From Tethya wilhelma (taxonomy: Eukaryota; Porifera; Demospongiae; Tethyida; Tethyidae): a stretch of 64,000 nucleotides of DNA. The stretch covers positions 4,691,087 to 4,755,086 of the forward strand of contig CAXIPT010000002.1 of NCBI GenBank assembly GCA_964030475.1, written 5' to 3'. A program made the position numbers and the translations under genes. Shown piece after piece: positions 19,480-37,853 of the stretch. Every line of letters begins with the position of its first letter. Positions within the stretch are counted from its first letter, which is position 1. The notes beneath the pieces were generated by a model that was not told the DNA's origin, did no database searches, and saw nothing but the letters and a program-made list of their open reading frames with translations.

Positions 19480-21144
19480 ATGCAGGCCTTTCCTTCCGTT
19501 CTACTTCTCTCTGTCGTCCTGCTCTCTCTACTCTCCCATTCCCATTCTGCCGGCTTCACTTCAAAGAACGTAAAATCGGTCTCAGACTTGAAAGAATGGA
19601 AAAAGCTCCTCAAAACGCACACCAACGTTCTAGGTCTCTTTACGAACGGAGAAAAACACATTACATCATTTTTACCGACCTACGATAAAGTAGCAGGTCA
19701 GATCAGAGGCAAAGGTACAATGGTCTTTGTCGATTGCACGACAAAAGATGGGAAGAAATTGTGCAAAAACTTGAAAATCAAGCCAAACCCGTTTATCATG
19801 AAACACTACAAGGATGGCCAGTTCAACAAGGATTACGATCGACTGATGCAGGAGAAGTCTCTCTATGGCTTTATGGAGAATCCCACGGCAGATCCCCCAT
19901 GGTCCGAAGACCCCTCAGCAAGGGACGTACGCCACGTAGAAAGCCCAAACGATTTCGAGAAGATGCTCAAGAAAGAAAAGAAACCGATATTGACAATGTT
20001 CTACGCTCCGTGGTGTGGCCATTGCAAGAGAATGAAACCGGAATTCGCATCAGCTGCTAGTGAAGTTAAAAACAGGTTTGTCTTGGCAGGTATGGATGTC
20101 GACACACCAGATGCTTACGGAATCCGCCAAGAATTCAACATCACCGGCTTTCCCACCATAGTGTACTTTGAAAAAGGTCGCAAGAAGTTTGAATACGGAG
20201 GTGGGAGGGACAAAGATGGCATCTTGGAATGGCTCAAAGATCCCAAACCTCTCGAAGACTTGAAACCAACCGAAGAAGAACAACCTTGGAGTGAAATAGA
20301 AAGTGATGTGGTACACTTGACGATGGACCAGTTTGATACGTTCATATCCACCAATCCATCTGTCCTGGTGATGTTCTACGCACCGTGGTGTGGGCACTGT
20401 AAAGCTATGAAGCCAGGCTACATGGAGGCTGCTTCGAAACTTAAGGAAGAAAGTGTTGTTGGAGTATTAGCAGCTGTCGATGCTACCAAAGAGACAGAGC
20501 TGGGTACAAGGTATGGGGTTAAGGGGTTCCCTACCATCAAGTATTTCGCAGATGGAGAGTTGAAGTACGATTACGGATACGGACGAACGGCTGAGGATAT
20601 CGTTGAGTTTATGAAGGAGCCTAAGGAACCGCCGCCTCCCGAGAAGGACTGGGCGGAGACAGAGAGTGAGGTGGGTGAGGGTGTGAGGGTACATGTGTAG
20701 CAGATGATTGTGTTTAAAGCAACTGTGTCACTATATAAGCACTGTTTTGTTACTTAAAAATAAAATGCATGACTTTTTGTGACGTTTTTAGTTTTGTTTC
20801 TAGCGTGATTTGGGTACCATGTTTGGATACTAGCTCCATGTAGGTACATGTATATTGCACATTTGTCAACAAAAAACATCAGAAATGTCACGCATTTTAT
20901 TTTTTGTAACAAAACAGCGCTATATAGTGACACAGTTCCTTTAATCCCTGGTGTATTTACCATCAAATGGACTCTCCCTCTCCCACCAATAGTTCCTATT
21001 GTACTATAGTCTGTTGTGGTCGATGTAGCTAATGGTGTTGTTAATGAATGGTAAGTGCTGTCGGGTGGTGAATGGCATGAATAAAACATGAGCTGTTTCT
21101 TAACAGGACGTTAATGCTTTGACTGGCCAACTGGGCTTCACGTA

Positions 21145-21188
<44 letters not shown>

Positions 21189-21238
21189 TATTGGCTGGAA
21201 GGAAGGAAATTGATAAGAACTAGACAATACAAAGTGAA

Positions 21239-21290
<52 letters not shown>

Positions 21291-21637
21291 CCTCACAGGT
21301 ACACCATCTCACTGATGAAGACTTCAGACCGTTCCTCAAGAAGAAGCGCCATGCCCTAGTCATGTTTTACGCTCCTTGGTGTGGCCATTGTAAAGCAGCC
21401 AAGCCAGAGTACACCCAGGCAGCTGAACAATTCGTCGAAGATAAGAAGACAGCATTTGCTGCTCTCGACTGCACAAAGTACCGTTCTGTTTGCGAGCAAA
21501 ATGAAGTCTCTGGTTTTCCAACGTTCAAGTATTTCAACTACGGAAAGAAAGACCATCTTTACAATGGAGCCAGAAGTCAGCAAGGCTTTGTGGAGTTCAT
21601 GACCAACCCTTCTCTCTTTGCCAGGGAAGAACTGTAG
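19480..21637 (+). CDS. PDIA5: Protein disulfide isomerase A5
   Basis: Exons 19480-20670 and 21299-21637 join at a codon boundary and give about 510 residues. Start MQAFPSVLLL is the first ATG and opens a signal peptide ending near SHSHSAG. An N-terminal thioredoxin-like b-type domain follows (GLFTNGEKHITSFLPTYDKV, then IKPNPFIMKHYKDGQF). After it come three thioredoxin domains, each with APWCGHC (about residues 185, 310 and 425). The C-terminus REEL is an ER-retrieval signal of the KDEL type. One inactive plus three CGHC domains and this terminus match PDIA5/PDIr, which forms and isomerises disulfides in the ER lumen. A (CT)n tract leads into the second-exon acceptor. A second copy of that exon is found at 21867. 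Confidence 0.95.
20706..20945. mobile_element. Foldback element family C, copy 1
   Basis: Ends AAGCAACTGTGTCACTATAT and ATATAGTGACACAGTTCCTT are inverted complements. A second inner inverted pair is built on TTTTGTTAC and TGACGTTTTT/GTCACGCATTTT. It lies in the PDIA5 intron. A second copy is at 37264-37514. Confidence 0.8.
21148..21289 (+). repeat. (GT)n and (TC)n microsatellites in PDIA5 intron
   Basis: GT run at 21149-21184 and TC run at 21243-21288. The TC run ends at the CTCACAG acceptor. Confidence 0.93.
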
Positions 21638-21842
21638 AATGGTTTATATGGACGTATCTTTTCTTTTGACTCTAATAATTTTGCAGGTCTGACGTTATAT
21701 ATCTATATTATTATATCTTTCTCATTTATAGTGAATTGTTTATGTGCATTGTCTTATTTCTGATTCTAATAAAACGTATAAAAGTAATATTGGAAACGAG
21801 TTTTCGTCTAATTTAACGTAAAGTAATATTGAAATTCAGCGN

Positions 21843-22409
21843 CTCTCTCTCTCTCATTCCTCACAGGTACACCATCTCACTGATGAAGACTTCAGACCGT
21901 TCCTCAAGAAGAAGCGCCATGCCCTAGTCATGTTTTACGCTCCTTGGTGTGGCCATTGTAAAGCAGCCAAGCCAGAGTACACCCAGGCAGCTGAACAATT
22001 CGTCGAAGATAAGAAGACAGCATTTGCTGCTCTCGACTGCACAAAGTACCGTTCTGTTTGCGAGCAAAATGAAGTCTCTGGTTTTCCAACGTTCAAGTAT
22101 TTCAACTACGGAAAGAAAGACCATCTTTACAATGGAGCCAGAAGTCAGCAAGGCTTTGTGGAGTTCATGACCAACCCTTCTCTCTTTGCCAGGGAAGAAC
22201 TGTAGAATGGTTTATATGGACGTATCTTTTCTTTTGACTCTAATAATTTTGCAGGTCTGACGTTATATATCTATATTATTATATCTTTCTCATTTATAGT
22301 GAATTGTTTATGTGCATTGTCTTATTTCTGATTCTAATAAAACGTATAAAAGTAATATTGGAAACGAGTTTTCGTCTAATTTAACGTAAAGTAATATTGA
22401 AATTCAGCG
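21843..22409 (+). repeat. Duplicate of PDIA5 last exon and 3' UTR
   Basis: From 21843, just after the n at 21842, the sequence repeats about 21276-21841 apparently base for base: the end of the TC tract, the acceptor, the exon (21867-22205 here) and the 3' flank including AATAAAACG. It then continues into the PSMC5 promoter. An exact copy starting at a join is best explained as un-collapsed contig overlap, so the gene probably has one last exon. Confidence 0.9.
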
Positions 22410-22456
22410 TGTTGCTGAATGTACATGCGAAAGTAACCTAGGTGAAATCTTCCAAC

Positions 22457-28617
<6,161 letters not shown>

Positions 28618-29040
28618 AATTGTATTATCAACTCATTTAAAAACAATTAATGGGTTCACGACTCTTATTTACATTATAATTAATATAGTATTATAGGATA
28701 AGAATTATTTATCGACGAATTCACAGTATCTTCCTGATGTAATCCTTAATGTTATAACTATTGTACCATAATTCATGACAATCTATAAAAAAAATTATAC
28801 AAAAATGAAAACAACTAAATAATTTTAAAAAATAATCCAGTTAAGATAAAGCAATCATAATAATAATAATTATCACTAGCTAAAAAAATTTAAAGTTTCA
28901 GATGGATCTACAAACTGCAAAAGGTTAATTGAGCAAGTAAAAGAATTTAAATCAATAATCATGGATAAAATGCTACACCAAACTAAACCTATTTATGTTC
29001 AAACATATTTCAGTACATGTGCGTACGACTGATCAGCCAC
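28618..29040. other. Intergenic between convergent PSMC5 and the CILP-like gene
   Basis: AT-rich, with no coding segment. Holds the two facing 3' UTRs; several AATAA-type stretches make exact poly-A sites unclear. Confidence 0.5.
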
Positions 29041-31773
29041 TCATCCCAAGCAAGAGAACTCCACTGCCACTCCCATATCAGGATCAATGGTGGAGGCAGT
29101 GGACATTCCCCCGAAGTTACACATCTCTTCGGCAATCATGGCCTGCATGGCAGTATTACCCTCTTCATGAAAGATACCAAGAATCTCCTGATTGTAATCT
29201 TGCGTGATGAGAAGATTAGTGCGTATCACAAACGGACTCCCTTCCACGGGAGGGATGGAGATGAAAGGGATAAGAATGGCCTGGTTCGTCACGTTGCACA
29301 GGCCCGACAGGCCGCGCTGATCATTTGGGCGTACGATGAGTTGGATCGTATGATCACAGACAAACGGGAGGCAGGCGGTGCGAGTCACAGCTGTAGTATC
29401 GTCGCACACAAACGGCTGTTCAGTGGTCGTTTCCATGGTGGTCTCGGGAGGCAAAGTGCCTGATCCTGTTGTCATTGGTTCTGTGGTAAATTCGGTCGTG
29501 GTCACGATAGGATCTGTAACAAAGATTGTTTCGGTTCTCGTGATCCCTCCTGTATCGGGGTCAATGGATGTCACTGTCACGGAATTGCCATCGAAGCAGT
29601 CCCTGATCTGGACCTTGATGAAACAGGTGTCTGCAATGGGAGTCGGTACTGGAATATTATTCTGTACACTGAAGCTGAAGAAATCTGATGGGTCAGCCAC
29701 GCCTGCTGGCTCTAGAGCATTTGACGAACACGTTGCAAAATCGGAATAAAATGGTTTTGGTGACCCTGGAGAAGTAATGACGACCTGATCAAAGAGGAAT
29801 AGTGTTCCAATAATAACAGGGGCTGGGTCGCTGATGGCGAAAGTATCGTCGGGAAATTCTAGCGGTAGTAGACGCATTGATGATCCGTCAATTCCCTCTC
29901 TTGCGGTGAGTGAGGCGGATATGATCCCATCGCAGTGAACAGGAAGACAGAGACTGTTGAACTCAAAGTCGTTCACATTCACAAGAGAACCGGTTTGAGT
30001 CCCGAACCGAAAGAGTAGAACACTTCCACCGCTGGTTATTTCAGTCTCGAGACTAATAACTGGTCCGTCTATAGGAGGATTATTCACATCAGTACCGTCA
30101 AAGACTCGCCCCTGGAGCCAGCAATTTGCTGCCACACCTTGAGCAACAGTCATAAAGACAGCAGAAGGGATATTTAATGCTTCCAGTACAAGTGGCGCTG
30201 GGTCCTGACGCTTGTTTCTCTCAAACTGCGGAAGTTGCGTAAAGTTCGAAAACTTTTGCCACTGGCCACTCGACTCGTTGTAAATTGCTAAAAATATATC
30301 AGGAACAACTCCATCAGAGTTCGGAACCGACAAGGTTAGACTCAGTTGGTCAGGAATCAAGAGATCACCTTCGGGACTCATAAATTCAATAAATGTGAAC
30401 AAGAGAGCACCAAACGGCAGAACATTTCCTGTTTCTGGATCAGAGATGGTGAACTGTCCAGAAGGGATTCCGTCAAATCCATTCTCGTCGTCCGAAGACA
30501 TCACCATTCCTTGAAAGGTCACAAGCTCCTCGTACGTCGTACCGTCGGCCGTGTGAAATGATCCTGGAGGTGCGTAGATGACTGCATTCGGTCCGAGCCG
30601 AAGGGTGATGGCAGAACCTCCGAGACCTAGTGGGATAGTCATGACTGAAATGAGTCGGAGTTCGAGGACGACCGTTGTACGTGATGGAACCAGAGGTAGC
30701 GGCTGGCTGCGATAGTCCAAGTAATCTGCAGCCATAATGAGCAGTGTAATACTCCTGGTTGCTGCAGTCTCGGTGAACATATAACGTCCCTGGTTGTCAG
30801 TGATACCAAGAGGCTGGAGTTGGTTGCCGCTGTCGACGCGGTACACTTGAGCAGCCCGGATGCGATCCAGCGTCACCCTATCCAACACAGTCAAGGTCAC
30901 TGTTATTGGGATGTCGTCGCACACAGAGCAAGAACAGCGAGTGGTATTGTACACCAATGGCGGGGGGATCCCTTCCAGACACTCTATGCCGTCAATTGGT
31001 GCGGTCTCGGCGACTCTACAACAGCATACAGAGCCGTCGTTTTCCGTATCACTGCACCTTTCACAAGCCGCTTGACTGCATGCAGCCGTTTGAATCTCTT
31101 GCGCTCCGTTGTGTGTGCAGCCGTGAGGTAGAACTCTGTTTCTGATCGACATGGCACAGCCTAGAATGATAAAACAGTCAGAGACTTTCAGTTTGCACGG
31201 TGCAACTCACAAAAATTATCGCTTGCATTAATTTTACATCTAGGCGTGGCTTACCTCCAACTTCTTCTGCGCATGCCCAGTAGAAAAGCATCACGGAGCG
31301 ATCACATCACGTATCATAGAGAAAGAAAAAGCGAAAGTGCAAATCAACAATGAGTTCTGCACGGATTATTCATGCTAACCATAATATTATCATTAATATT
31401 TCCATGCATACATGCTTGCACAAAATTCAGAACGTCCATTTTCTAAAATCGTTACAGAGCAAACCCACTGATAAAATAAAAATTTGGGATTCTCTCACGC
31501 AGAGCTGCTTTCCATCTTCCATGCAATGGCGTGCACAAACGTCTATTTAAAATCACTGCAGACTAGACCCACTATAAATTTGTACATATCCCAACCCCCT
31601 AGCTACTCCTTACCTGGTATCTGGACCCCCTCACTGTCCGGGGGTCCGTGACGCACAGGCTCCACGAGGAGAAAGGCAATGACAAAGAGTCCCCCCAGAA
31701 CAGCCAGCAGACCAACAAGGAGAGAGACGGTGAACTCTATCAGCTCTGAGGAGCCTATCTTTCTACCAGCCAT
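29041..31773 (-). CDS. Type II membrane protein with a CILP/FAM171-like extracellular region, copy 1
   Basis: Two exons, 31614-31773 and 29041-31160, join in phase to about 760 codons. The first encodes a short cytosolic start (MAGRKIGSSELIEFT) and a single membrane segment (LLVGLLAVLGGLFVIAFLLV), so the protein is predicted type II. The ectodomain opens with a Cys-rich block (CSQAACERCSD, VCCCRVAE, RCSCSVCD). A carboxypeptidase-regulatory-like beta domain follows (LTVLDRVTLDRIRAAQVYRV, then ITDNQGRYMF), then a region like that after the corresponding domain in CILP and FAM171 proteins (IYAPPGSFHTADGTTYEE, PFGALLFTFIEFMSPEG). A Thr-rich stretch with repeated TTE lies near residues 600-630. 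The gene at 38678 has the same plan. Role unknown; a cell-surface adhesion or matrix protein is inference. Confidence 0.72.
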
Positions 31774-32745
31774 GGTTGAGTGAATGGAGACAAGAGAAAA
31801 ACTTTCAAACTCTCACTCTTTTTCTCACACACACACACAGTCAGACTTAGCTACTAGCCTAGCTACAATTAATTTTGTTCCAGTACCTAGTAGTTTGCAA
31901 GTACTGAATTTTCTGACAATGTTTGTATTGTATTGGAGCCAGTGTTGTCATTGAGTGTGAGTACTGACGATCTTGGAATGTACATATGTATGGCTGTGAT
32001 GTCATCTAGTGCTAGGCACTTGTTAATGTACATACCATTGATGAACAGCTATCACTTCAACAAGGACACACACAGAAAGAAAGAGAGAGCCTGGTACTAG
32101 AAATAAACCATGCTAGTGTGTGTGTTCACTGCTACAATACTATAAGAGTGCCTGGTACTTTAGTCAACTTACTAACTTAATTTCTAGCATAACATTAGCA
32201 TAGCTTAATCTCTATGTAAACAAGCAGGAAGATTACAGATAATATTGCAAAAGTGCCAAATATAGCTTCAAAATGAAGGTTTATATAATGATAGCAAGCA
32301 ACATTTTATAGTTTAATCAACTATCATTAAATTTTAAAAAAGGCACAAAAGTGAATAATAATAATAATAATACGCACACAATATAAATTACTATCCTAGC
32401 AATTGATACAAAATACACACTCTGTAATAATTCACACAAACACAAGTAACATTATTGTTGTACAGCATTAACTAAAAAGACAGCCTTTATTGAAACAGAC
32501 ACGTGTATAAATCTTTGTACATATTTATCAATGTATCCCTCTCTCAGTACAGATTTACCTACTTTATTTCTTTGCATAAACCTTTCCATGAACTGATTAT
32601 AACGTTTGAGAGAATTTTTTATCACAAATTCCAAACCCTAAAATTCGACACACTACCACTCATTGTAGCACTAGCCCAACCTGAAATAGAAAATCACATG
32701 ACAATCATGTGAACATTCATTCACAAACCACACCTCCTTGTTATT
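31774..32745. other. Intergenic and 5' flank of the CILP-like gene
   Basis: No exon found. AT-rich with short CA runs and an AATAATAATAAT run near 32356. The end overlaps the NMT 3' UTR. Confidence 0.5.
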
Positions 32746-32897
32746 CTAATTAATGCTCACCATCGTCGGGTCTATTTCAGGACACTTCCAATTGTAGAAA
32801 TAATAGTGAAGATTTCCGTCTCCCATCCCAAACTTGAGCTCCTCCAGGACACCTTTGTTCTCCATGACATCCAGGGCATTGAAGACATCAGAACCAA

Positions 32898-32953
<56 letters not shown>

Positions 32954-33327
32954 AAGCTGTAAAAATTCTTAATTCATGCAGCAACAAAAGCTTTGAAAAA
33001 TTCTCAATCTCCTGTAAATAAAATACCAATAATACCTAATTTACAGCAAAATGGAAACTTGCACATAATTATACTCTCACCGTCAGCAATTGACGAGGCT
33101 CTAAGCTAGAAAACAGCAAGAACTGGTGCACTATACAACAGAGAAAGTTTCCTACCTTTTTAGCAATGACTAGAGCATCAAGAAGAAGGTCCTTCAGAGA
33201 TGTCTTTGTGTGAAAGTAGTAGAAGCTGTAGGCCACGTTGAGGGACTTGTGAACTGGGTGATGGACCACCGTGGATGGAAGGTGGTAGAAACTGACCATG
33301 TCAGTCACTTCGTGAGTCTCAGGGTCC

Positions 33328-33383
<56 letters not shown>

Positions 33384-35019
33384 TTAGTACCAAAACAGCT
33401 AAAAACTATCATTTGCATTTCATCAAAAGCATTTTAATAAGCACTCTATTAAATCAACACATACACACACGCTCTTTACAACCAATTACTAAGCCCCGCC
33501 CACCTCAACGACGTAGCAGACGATGATGTCGTCCCTGGGAGTAAACCAGTACTCGACCTCCTCCTCCGATTGGAACACAGGGACCATCTCAAACCGAGAG
33601 AGGTACTCGTTCAACAGTCTGAACACTGTGGAGACGTCTTTCCTCTCAAACGGTCTCAGACCTGGAGTTTTAGTCTCCTGAGGTGAAAAATGGAAATTTC
33701 AAGGGAAAAAGCAATTTATCACACGATTTTTAGTCTCTAAAGTACAGAGTATTACAAAATTACAAGTTTTTAACCATTTCGGTAAGTCTGATATTATGCT
33801 ATGCCTGCATTATATATACTCCCTCTTATTAAACCACACCCACTTCCCGTTAAACCACACCCCTTACATCTGGCAGTCTATAGAGCCTCATCATTCTCTG
33901 AAGTGTCATGTTTCGTTGAAGAGATGAAAACTGAACGTCCACAAGTTTCTTTGGGTTTATCGACCGATGCCAGTAACGACAGACGGCAACTGGCTTGGGC
34001 AGGAGGATGCCGGCCGTGTACACCGCTTGGAATATCCCCTCTTGGTTGACTCGTCTCGTTATCTCTTTAATTAGCACAGGGGCGACCCGTTTTGAACGAA
34101 GCTTCTTGTGAACGCAGAGAAAGTTGATTTCCACCATACTCACTTCACTGGAGGAGAGAAGAGAACAAAACAAGAAATGTAGCAAAGAGTTAAAAATGGT
34201 CACTGAAATTTACAACAATTATACATAGCTAGTAACTGCATTACAAAAATTTTTGGACAAAATCACAAGTTTCATTCAACAGATGAACAAAATACAGTCC
34301 TTGGGAAAAAAATTAGAAATCAGTTTCTGAAATGATTCAAATTTGGACCAGCAAAGATTAAAATTAATATACGTGTATAGAAATGTAGAAAATTAATATT
34401 AACTCGCACATGATGTAATCACGACATCATCTCTCTAAAGCACTCACCGTCCCTTTATCCTTATGATGGCCGGCACAGCACTTATGAATCCAACCAGCTT
34501 TCTATTTGATGCCACCCTCACCCCACAGTGCCAGGTCTGCTTCCAGCCGGGGGGCTGGAGAGCCCACTGAAGGAAGCTGCGACTGTAGTCGAAGCGAAAC
34601 ATGTTGTCCTCATCCTCCACATAGTTCTCACAGAGGAGGGTGTAGAGTTCAGAGAGCTGCCAATGAAAAGGGGGGAAAGGTTAAATAAAAACATTTATCA
34701 AGAACATGTAGAAATTGGAATTTTTACTATGAATAAGAACCAGCTACTATAATTGATCATAATTTTAACCCTTTGCGTATGCTGCATTTTAGTTGATTAA
34801 AATTTTTTAACCCTTTTATGAACTCTATGTTAGTTGATAACACACACCATACCTGATCAGCATTTCCAAGATCAATGATATCCCAGACAAACTTATCGGG
34901 TAAAGTTAGAGGGTCTGGACGAATATGTTCCTTATCATCCTCCAGAGGTCCCATGTCACTGACCTTATCCTCTGGGTGGGTTAGTGTGTGTGTGTGTGTG
35001 TGTGTGGGGGTGTGGGGGT

Positions 35020-35087
<68 letters not shown>

Positions 35088-35621
35088 NCACCCCACAGTG
35101 CCAGGTCTGCTTCCAGCCGGGGGGCTGGAGGGCCCACTGGAGGAAGCTGCGACTGTAGTCGAAGCGAAACATGTTGTCCTCATCCTCCACATAGTTCTCA
35201 CAAAGGAGGGTGTAAAGTTCAGAGAGCTGTGGGAAGAGATCAAAGGTCAAATAAAAACATTTGCTATGAACAGAAATTGGCTAAATTTTCACATTTTTTG
35301 TAAAGATCACATACGTGTAATGATTGTATACTTGACATAAGTTAGAATTTTTACTAAGAATAAGAATTGGCTACTTGTTGATCACAATTTTAACCCTTTG
35401 AATATGCTGCATTTTAGTTGACTAGATGTTTATTTAACCCTTTATAAAGTCTATTAGTTGATAGCATACACACCTGATCGGCATTTCCAAGATCAATGAT
35501 ATCCCAGACAAATTTATCGGGTAAAGTTAGAGGGTCTGGACGAACATGTTCCTTATCATCCTCCAGAGGTCCCATGTCACTGACCTTATCCTCTGGGGGG
35601 TTAGTGTGTGGGTGTGGGTGT

Positions 35622-35674
<53 letters not shown>

Positions 35675-36068
35675 CACCTAGCTTAGGGACGGGCTGGGTG
35701 TCCCAGAAGGCATGGGACTTCCCCTTCTCCTCAACCGTCAACTTGCTCAAGATCTCTTGCAAGTTCTTCGTGGAGAGTGTTGGAGGCTGCTCCCCACTTC
35801 TGCCATCAACAACATCAGTCCCTGATGCACCACCACCAGCTTTGTGTCTATCCCTCTTCTTTCTTCTAGCCTAGAAGTACATGTTTGACAAAGCATAATG
35901 ATACGGAGTAATACTGAGATGATCGTATGTGTGTGTGTGTATGTTAAAGCGTGCCCCAACCTTTTTCCCCGACTTGCTGCTCGTGTGAGTCTCCTGTGTC
36001 TTTCCCTCGCCCTCCCCCGCTCCACCAGCTCCGTCCAAAGGCATTTTATCAGACCCACCTTCAGCCAT
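32746..36068 (-). CDS. NMT: Glycylpeptide N-tetradecanoyltransferase (N-myristoyltransferase)
   Basis: Minus-strand exons: 35961-36068, 35678-35870, 35474-35592, 34448-34656, 33868-34147, 33504-33677, 33156-33326 and 32746-32898. All join in phase. The start [10 protein letters not shown] opens a low-complexity N-terminus and a basic patch ([14 protein letters not shown]), as in animal NMTs where it helps ribosome binding. The catalytic part shows [97 protein letters not shown] and [16 protein letters not shown]. The last exon has [20 protein letters not shown] near the C-terminus. The enzyme transfers myristate to N-terminal glycine in the cytosol. Two exons (34853-34971 and 35089-35226) exist as second, slightly different copies around the n at 35088; one set should be removed from the model. 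Confidence 0.95.
32899..32951. repeat. (GA)n microsatellite at NMT last-exon acceptor
   Basis: Reads CT on the sense strand and ends in CTCTCAG of the last NMT exon. Confidence 0.94.
33328..33382. repeat. (TG)n microsatellite at NMT exon 7 acceptor
   Basis: Reads CACACAAG on the sense strand, directly preceding the exon at 33156-33326. Confidence 0.94.
34448..34971 (-). repeat. NMT exon 3/4 block, version B
   Basis: Contains exon 34853-34971 ([11 protein letters not shown]) and exon 34448-34656. The block at 35089-35592 carries the same two exons with Val for Ile (EHVRPDP) and otherwise synonymous changes. Intron lengths differ. The n at 35088 lies inside a GA repeat between them. Confidence 0.88.
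34988..35087. repeat. (TG)n then (GA)n microsatellite at contig join
   Basis: Sense-strand CT then CA tract preceding an NMT acceptor (CCCAGAG near 34972). Ends at n 35088, where the version-A block begins inside its exon 4. Confidence 0.92.
35089..35592 (-). repeat. NMT exon 3/4 block, version A
   Basis: Exon 35474-35592 complete, and exon 4 from 35226 down to the n, where it is cut. Together with version B this looks like two haplotypes placed in tandem. Confidence 0.88.
35627..35670. repeat. (GA)n microsatellite in NMT intron
   Basis: Sense-strand CT run upstream of the exon acceptor at 35593. Confidence 0.93.
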
Positions 36069-36317
36069 TTTCAACTTGTACCCTTATTGCATGCCACGTG
36101 GACAGACAAGAAGATCACGTGAGTGGAGGGAAATTCAAGCTGTTTGTTTTTGGGGGGAGAGAAGCGAAACGTAGAAAAGCGTCAGAAAGAACTTGTTTCT
36201 CGAGCTAGCGACGTGACAGGCACTTTCCTAACACGGTTTAAGAGGCTGCATATTGTGAGAAAACCTGCTAAACGAAGCTGGATCGCGGAAGAAAGGAACT
36301 AGAGGCTGACCGTTACC

Positions 36318-37224
36318 ATGGCAACGATAAGGGACGTCCAGCTGAATGCGATAGAGAGGAAAAACCTGCTAAAAATGTCAGAACAGCTCTACAGAGCCAC
36401 ACACTGTAAGCACACACGCACACATACACAATCAGAGGTCCATTTAGCAAGCTTGTATGCAACATTGCCTTGAATATATTTGTGTGGGGAAGCCAAAGTG
36501 ATGTAGCTACGTTTGTTGCCTGAAAACATTTTTATAGTTTCTAAGGAAGAGGTTGAGAAGTTGCTCTACAGCTATCGAACGCTGGCCACTCAAGTCCAGA
36601 ATCAAACACGCATTGATAGGAGTGGGTTTCGTGATCTCCTTCACAACCAGTTTGCTATGAGTGACGATTTCTTCATGGACCGTGTGTTCAAGGTGTTTGA
36701 CAGAGATGCCGACGGGACTCTGAACCAGGAGGAGTGGGTCCTGGGGATGTCTGTGTTCCTCCGAGGGTCACTTCAGGAGAAGATAAAATGTAAGAGATAT
36801 CTTTTTATAGCAGTGTAAATAAATTAATATTTATAATGTGTATAATTGTCATCGAGCTAGCAAAACTCCATCATAATTATGGTGAAGTGTAAGGAAAAAT
36901 GGATTGCTATCAAGCACTTACTTTGCATATTTTTTTAAAAAAAAACATCACTTATTGCCTTAAATGTATAGTAATTCAAAATTCACAAGTCTTGCTGTTT
37001 TAAATTCATTTCTAAATCAAATTGAAACAGCAATCAACACACACACACACACACACATATAGATTGTTTCTGTATATATGATCTCAACGATGATGGCTAT
37101 ATCTCGCGAGAGGAGATGTTCCAGATGTTGAAGAACACCTTGACGAAGCAGCCATCAGAGGAGGACCCAGACGAGGGAATTAGGGACCTTGTTGAGACCA
37201 TGGTCAAGAAGATGGTAAGTGGGT

Positions 37225-37263
<39 letters not shown>

Positions 37264-37668
37264 AAAGGAACTATGTCACTATAAATAAGTGCTGTTTTGT
37301 TACTAAAAATAAAATTATGTAGGGGGTTTTATGACATTCTATGACCTTTTGTGACGTTTTTTGTTTTGTTTCTAGCGCGATCTAGGTACCACATTCTGAT
37401 ACTAGCTCTGTGTATGTATGTGTATTGTGCATTTGTCAACAAGAAATGTCACAAAATGTCACGCATTTTATTATAGTATAGTGACTAATAGTTATAGTGA
37501 CACAGTTCCTTTAGTTTCCAGCTTGATAAGTTTGAAATTTGCTTGTAGTTGATGATACGAGTCAAAACAGAAAGAATTTAGTTTTAGTTAAAATGAGTAC
37601 TTCTAAAGACGCCAATTGGCAAACATTTATAAAAAAAAACTTTGGTTGCTAGGCAATGGCTAACAAAC

Positions 37669-37707
<39 letters not shown>

Positions 37708-37853
37708 ATCAAGACCACGACACTAAGGTTTCTTTGGAGGACTTCCAGACCACAGTAATGAAGGAGAGGCTCCTGATTGAAGCATTTGGTCCATGTCTTC
37801 CCACGAGCAGAACTGTAGATGAGTTCTCTGAGGGCATCTTTGCACCAGTGTAA
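36318..37853 (+). CDS. CLXN: Calaxin-like EF-hand protein (EFCAB1/CLXN type), complete
   Basis: Four exons, 36318-36405, 36538-36789, 37063-37214 and 37707-37853, join in phase to about 212 codons. Motifs: an N-terminal helix ([20 protein letters not shown]), [14 protein letters not shown], an EF-hand loop [13 protein letters not shown] (about residue 105), a second [13 protein letters not shown], and a third [13 protein letters not shown] opening the last exon. Length and spacing fit calaxin/EFCAB1, a Ca2+ sensor bound to outer-arm dynein in cilia. It is divergent from NMT, about 250 bases away, which suggests a shared bidirectional promoter region (36069-36317). Intron 2 and intron 3 both end in CA tracts, and the intron after exon 3 has a GA run just past the donor. 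Confidence 0.88.
37228..37259. repeat. (GA)n microsatellite just after a donor
   Basis: Begins 13 bases after the GTAAGT donor at 37215, in the sense orientation as GA. Confidence 0.92.
37264..37514. mobile_element. Foldback element family C, copy 2
   Basis: Ends AAAGGAACTATGTCACTATA and TATAGTGACACAGTTCCTTT are near-perfect inverted complements. The interior matches the copy at 20706-20945 (TGTGACGTTTTT, CATTTGTCAACAA). Located in a calaxin-like gene intron. Confidence 0.85.
37672..37705 (+). repeat. (AC)n microsatellite before last EF-hand exon
   Basis: CA run ending in the CACAG acceptor of the exon at 37707. Another run at 37041-37056 precedes the exon at 37063. Confidence 0.94.

Noticed and set aside
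20050..20397. Minus-strand frames opposite PDIA5
   Set aside because: Shadow frames of the conserved thioredoxin repeats.
29017..29749. Plus-strand open frames opposite the CILP-like exon
   Set aside because: Antisense shadows of a long GC-balanced coding exon; no conserved motif and no splice context.
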